From a virus: DNA of 41,310 bases. The stretch is taken from positions 1 to 41,310 of IMG/VR virus record IMGVR_UViG_3300031507_000018; one strand, written 5' to 3'. Under the pieces are notes generated by a model that searched no databases, was not told the origin of the DNA, and worked only from the letters and a program-made list of their open reading frames with translations. Position numbers and translations under genes: made by a program. Of this stretch, positions 39,256-41,310 are shown one piece after another (position 1 is the stretch's first letter; each line of letters opens with the position of its first letter).

Positions 39256-40181
39256 TCCGCCACCGCCTCTGCCGGCTCCGGGTCGATGAACCGACCTTGC
39301 CCCTTCTTCCCCTCGTACTTCAGATCCAGCTCCTTCGCGCGCGCCGCGATGATGTGCTTGACCTGCGGGCCGAGCGGAGGCTTGAGCGCGGCTGCGTCGG
39401 CAACGAGCGCGTTGATCTCCTCGGCGTTCGTCGCCTCGGTCGCGCGGGTGTTCCACTCGTCGATCGCGTCGACCACGATCCGCTGCTCGTCGCTCAGCCG
39501 GTTGAGGGCTTCCTTCGCCTGCGCGATCACGGTCGCGAGGAAGTCACGGTGCGTGGTGAAGTCCGGCACCGTGAGCGGCTCGAAGCGACCGGGGTTTTTG
39601 CCGAGCCACCGATCGGTCGGCGAGAAGTCGAGAACCGTCGAACGATTCACGCTGTGCATGTACGCGACGCCGTCCGCCCGCTTGAACACCTCGCCGTGAC
39701 TGCTGCCCTGGATGTCCGCGCGGAAGATCAACTCGTCGCCTTTCTTGTCCTCGCGATCGTGGGCGATCAGCACGACATCCTTCCCGAGCGACGTCAGCCA
39801 GCCGAGCCACGTCGCGTAGGCGGACTTGAGCGCGCCGTAGCCCTGCAGCGACAAGGCTCCACCGTAGCCCTGCATCTTCGGGTTACCCTTGATGATGTTC
39901 GCCGCCATCACGTCGAGGCATCGGCCCACCGTGTCGACAACGATCGTCTTGTACTCGGCCAGGTCCTCGGCCGTCATCGCGGCGACGTCGGCCCAGGAAG
40001 AGACCTGCACGGTGTCCTTCCGGAATCCGGAACGATGCGCGCCCTTGTCGAAGTCGAGCAGGAGCGGTGCTTCTGCGGTGCAGCCGATCGACGTCTTACC
40101 AATCCCCGGCGAGCCGTAGATGAGGAGGGTGATGGTCTGAACCGCGATGCGGTCCGCGCTACGTGTGATCTGGATCGTCAT
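39252..40181 (-). CDS. Sak4-like RecA-fold recombinase ATPase, 309 aa
   Basis: Walker A GSPGIGKTS (residues 23-31) and Walker B EYKTIVVDTV (76-85), then LGKDVVLIAHDREDKKGDEL, match phage ATP-binding recombination proteins of the Sak4 type. LLLDFDKGAHR and the MQGYGGALSLQGYGALKSAY stretch are also characteristic. The last third is helical with a Lys-rich region. It promotes single-strand annealing in known members. With the PD-(D/E)XK and RusA-like genes it forms the recombination module. Confidence 0.8.
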   Translation of the reverse strand: MTIQITRSADRIAVQTITLLIYGSPGIGKTSIGCTAEAPLLLDFDKGAHRSGFRKDTVQVSSWADVAAMTAEDLAEYKTIVVDTVGRCLDVMAANIIKGNPKMQGYGGALSLQGYGALKSAYATWLGWLTSLGKDVVLIAHDREDKKGDELIFRADIQGSSHGEVFKRADGVAYMHSVNRSTVLDFSPTDRWLGKNPGRFEPLTVPDFTTHRDFLATVIAQAKEALNRLSDEQRIVVDAIDEWNTRATEATNAEEINALVADAAALKPPLGPQVKHIIAARAKELDLKYEGKKGQGRFIDPEPAEAVAE

Positions 40182-40324
40182 CGTGTGAACCTCTGTGCTT
40201 CGTACTCTGCGCCGGAGAACTCACCGGCCTTACGCTCGCTGGACCGCTGACTCTGGTCCCGCTCCCACTCGACGACACACCGCAGGTGGACCCGCTCTCC
40301 GTCGGGGATTCGTTCTACGATCAT
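40178..40324 (-). CDS. 48-residue hypothetical protein
   Basis: ATG at 40324, preceded by GAGGAACGG. The product begins MIVERIPDGERVHLRCVVEW and ends in a charged, Ser/Arg-rich segment. Both ends overlap neighbours (ATGA). No family recognised. Confidence 0.5.
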   Translation of the reverse strand: MIVERIPDGERVHLRCVVEWERDQSQRSSERKAGEFSGAEYEAQRFTR

Positions 40325-40554
40325 CGTCCGTTCCTCGCTGCTCGTTGAGCATCCGACTCTGCTCGAGCGAACGATTTCGCCGAGCCACGGACACCACGCT
40401 CTGTCGCCCAGTGCCACGGCCTGGACATGTGCTCGTAGAACGACACCACCGCGATGACCTCACGGTGCAAGTCGCGAATGAGTAGCGTGCAGTCGCCCGC
40501 ACGCGCCTCGGCCCGCTTGGCCTCTTCGGAGAACTCGCCGCGGGAGAGGGTCAC
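40321..40554 (-). CDS. small hypothetical protein, 77 aa
   Basis: GTG start at 40554 overlaps the upstream TGA (GTGA). Mixed fold: SRGEFSEEAKRAEARAGDCT, then LLIRDLHREVIAVVSFYEHM and a basic helix SAKSFARAESDAQRAARNGR. No family recognised. Confidence 0.55.
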   Translation of the reverse strand: MTLSRGEFSEEAKRAEARAGDCTLLIRDLHREVIAVVSFYEHMSRPWHWATERGVRGSAKSFARAESDAQRAARNGR

Positions 40555-40805
40555 GACTCCTCCGCCTCTGCGTCGCCAGCCCTGATGGCGTCCGCGTCTC
40601 GCTGCAGCGCTCGCTCGCTGAGTCCGGTGGCGATGTCGTTCACGAACGACTCCGGCGACGGCACTCGGTTCCATCCCATCGCGAGTCGCAGCGTTCGATT
40701 CATGTGCAGCCCGCTAATCGCCGACGCGACGGCCTCGGCATCTTCACGCGGCGCCTCGGCGAGAAGCGTTAGGATCTCGATGAAGAGCTGGCCACGAGTC
40801 GTCAT
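40551..40805 (-). CDS. small hypothetical protein, 84 aa
   Basis: ATG at 40805. Helical, with a hydrophobic N-terminus (TRGQLFIEILTLLAEAP) and an acidic end. NRTLRLAMGWNRVPSPESFV is the middle. Coupled to both neighbours, no recognised family. Confidence 0.6.
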   Translation of the reverse strand: MTTRGQLFIEILTLLAEAPREDAEAVASAISGLHMNRTLRLAMGWNRVPSPESFVNDIATGLSERALQRDADAIRAGDAEAEES

Positions 40806-40906
40806 CGGCCACCCCGCAGCAGTCCGTGGACCAAGCCGGCGCCCACGAAGAACGCCAGGGCGATGAGAAGGGCGCAGAGGAACGCGGTGTCGTCGAGGTG
40901 GGTCAT
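40802..40906 (-). CDS. 34-residue single-pass membrane protein
   Basis: ATG at 40906 overlaps the HNH 1 stop, and its TGA overlaps the next ATG. The product is MTHLDDTAFLCALLIALAFF, then VGAGLVHGLLRGGR: one hydrophobic helix with a polar N-end and an Arg-rich C-end, so N-out/C-in by the positive-inside rule. Both couplings support translation. Function unknown; small phage membrane peptides often target host envelope proteins. Confidence 0.6.
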   Translation of the reverse strand: MTHLDDTAFLCALLIALAFFVGAGLVHGLLRGGR

Positions 40907-41310
40907 CGCGACGCCTCCGCCTTCCGTGCTTGGTACCGGCGTGTGGCCGCAGACTGGCATGCTCTGCACGTTCGCTTTCCGGGTCGACCGCCGAGGTTGC
41001 GGCCCGAGTACTCGTGACCCTGGGGGCAGTGCGTGATGTTCCGCCAGCGCTCTGCCGCGCCTCCTCTCCTCACGTTCTCGCTATGCGTGACGGCCTCCAA
41101 GTGGTCGGGGTTCACGCACTGCCTGGTACGACATAGGTGGTCGATCTCCAGGGCAGACGGGATCGGGCCTTTGTAATGCTCGTAGCTCACGCGATGCGCG
41201 AGGAGCTTCCTATGTGTGCCAGCACGCTTGCTACCGCACCAGAACATCCCGTAGTGCTCGTTCTGAGTGTTGCCGATCCACAACCAGCACCCGGTGTTCG
41301 GCTCGACCTG
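40903..41310 (-). CDS. HNH endonuclease 1, 3' part (gene begins at 62 across the circle)
   Basis: The window ends inside this gene. From 41310 down it reads QVEPNTGCWLWIGNTQNEHY, LEIDHLCRTRQCVNPDHLEA, VTHSENVRRG, and a zinc part THCPQGHEYSG and KRTCRACQSAA. The catalytic IDHLC and NPDHL motifs are intact. Joined to 1-62 through the terminal repeat it makes about 148 residues. It is closest to HNH gene 2 in its first 30 residues, while the rest differs more. Confidence 0.85.
   Translation of the reverse strand, partial: QVEPNTGCWLWIGNTQNEHYGMFWCGSKRAGTHRKLLAHRVSYEHYKGPIPSALEIDHLCRTRQCVNPDHLEAVTHSENVRRGGAAERWRNITHCPQGHEYSGRNLGGRPGKRTCRACQSAATRRYQARKAEASR
41288..41310. repeat. terminal direct repeat, right copy
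   Basis: Identical to 1-23. See the left copy for meaning. Confidence 0.9.

Overview
The window looks like one complete or near-complete genome of a tailed, short-tailed (podovirus-like) bacteriophage of GC-rich DNA. It carries large terminase, portal, scaffold, major capsid, head-tail adaptor, very large tail proteins and four long internal/ejection-type virion proteins. I see no tape measure, tail tube, sheath or baseplate. No integrase, tRNA, CRISPR array, RNA polymerase, DNA polymerase, helicase or primase could be recognised. The first 23 bases are identical to the last 23. Joining the ends there restores one uninterrupted HNH endonuclease gene, so the sequence is best read as a circular (circularly permuted or terminally redundant) molecule of 41,287 bases.

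Layout. (1) Minus strand, about 2467 down to 1, across the circle junction, and on from 41310 down to 29799: one long early/middle block of about 37 mostly small genes, nearly all joined by 4-base ATGA/GTGA start-stop overlaps. It holds an XF1762-type protein, three paralogous HNH endonucleases, a Sak4-like RecA-fold recombinase, a PD-(D/E)XK nuclease, a RusA-like resolvase, a phage Dam-type adenine methyltransferase, a NinG/HNH-like protein, a ribbon-helix-helix regulator, a peptidoglycan amidase and many unknowns. (2) About 2468 to 2972: a divergent control region with a sigma70-like promoter facing the minus block, an AT-richer pocket with direct and inverted repeats, and a potential structured RNA. 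(3) 2973 to 3793: four small plus-strand genes. (4) 3690 to 4936: an inverted (minus-strand) lysis cassette with lysozyme-like protein, two small proteins and a holin. (5) 4935 to 29812: the plus-strand late operon, from a small-terminase candidate through TerL, portal, scaffold, capsid, adaptor, decoration/fibre-like proteins, the tail and ejection proteins, to three receptor-binding or fibre-like proteins. It is interrupted by one antisense lipoprotein gene (15840 to 16160).

How it works together. Head assembly and packaging, tail and ejection genes follow the usual podovirus order. The recombination set (Sak4-like ATPase, PD-(D/E)XK nuclease, RusA-like resolvase) without a polymerase suggests recombination-dependent replication on host machinery, with concatemers resolved for headful-style packaging. 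This is inference. Lysis is split between the inverted holin/lysozyme-like cassette and the amidase in the early block.

Host. The antisense lipoprotein has a lipobox, a serine-run linker and an eight-cysteine C-terminus. That style is familiar from secreted lipoproteins of Nannocystis/Plesiocystis-type Myxococcota. Together with the GC-rich composition this suggests, but does not prove, a myxobacterial host.
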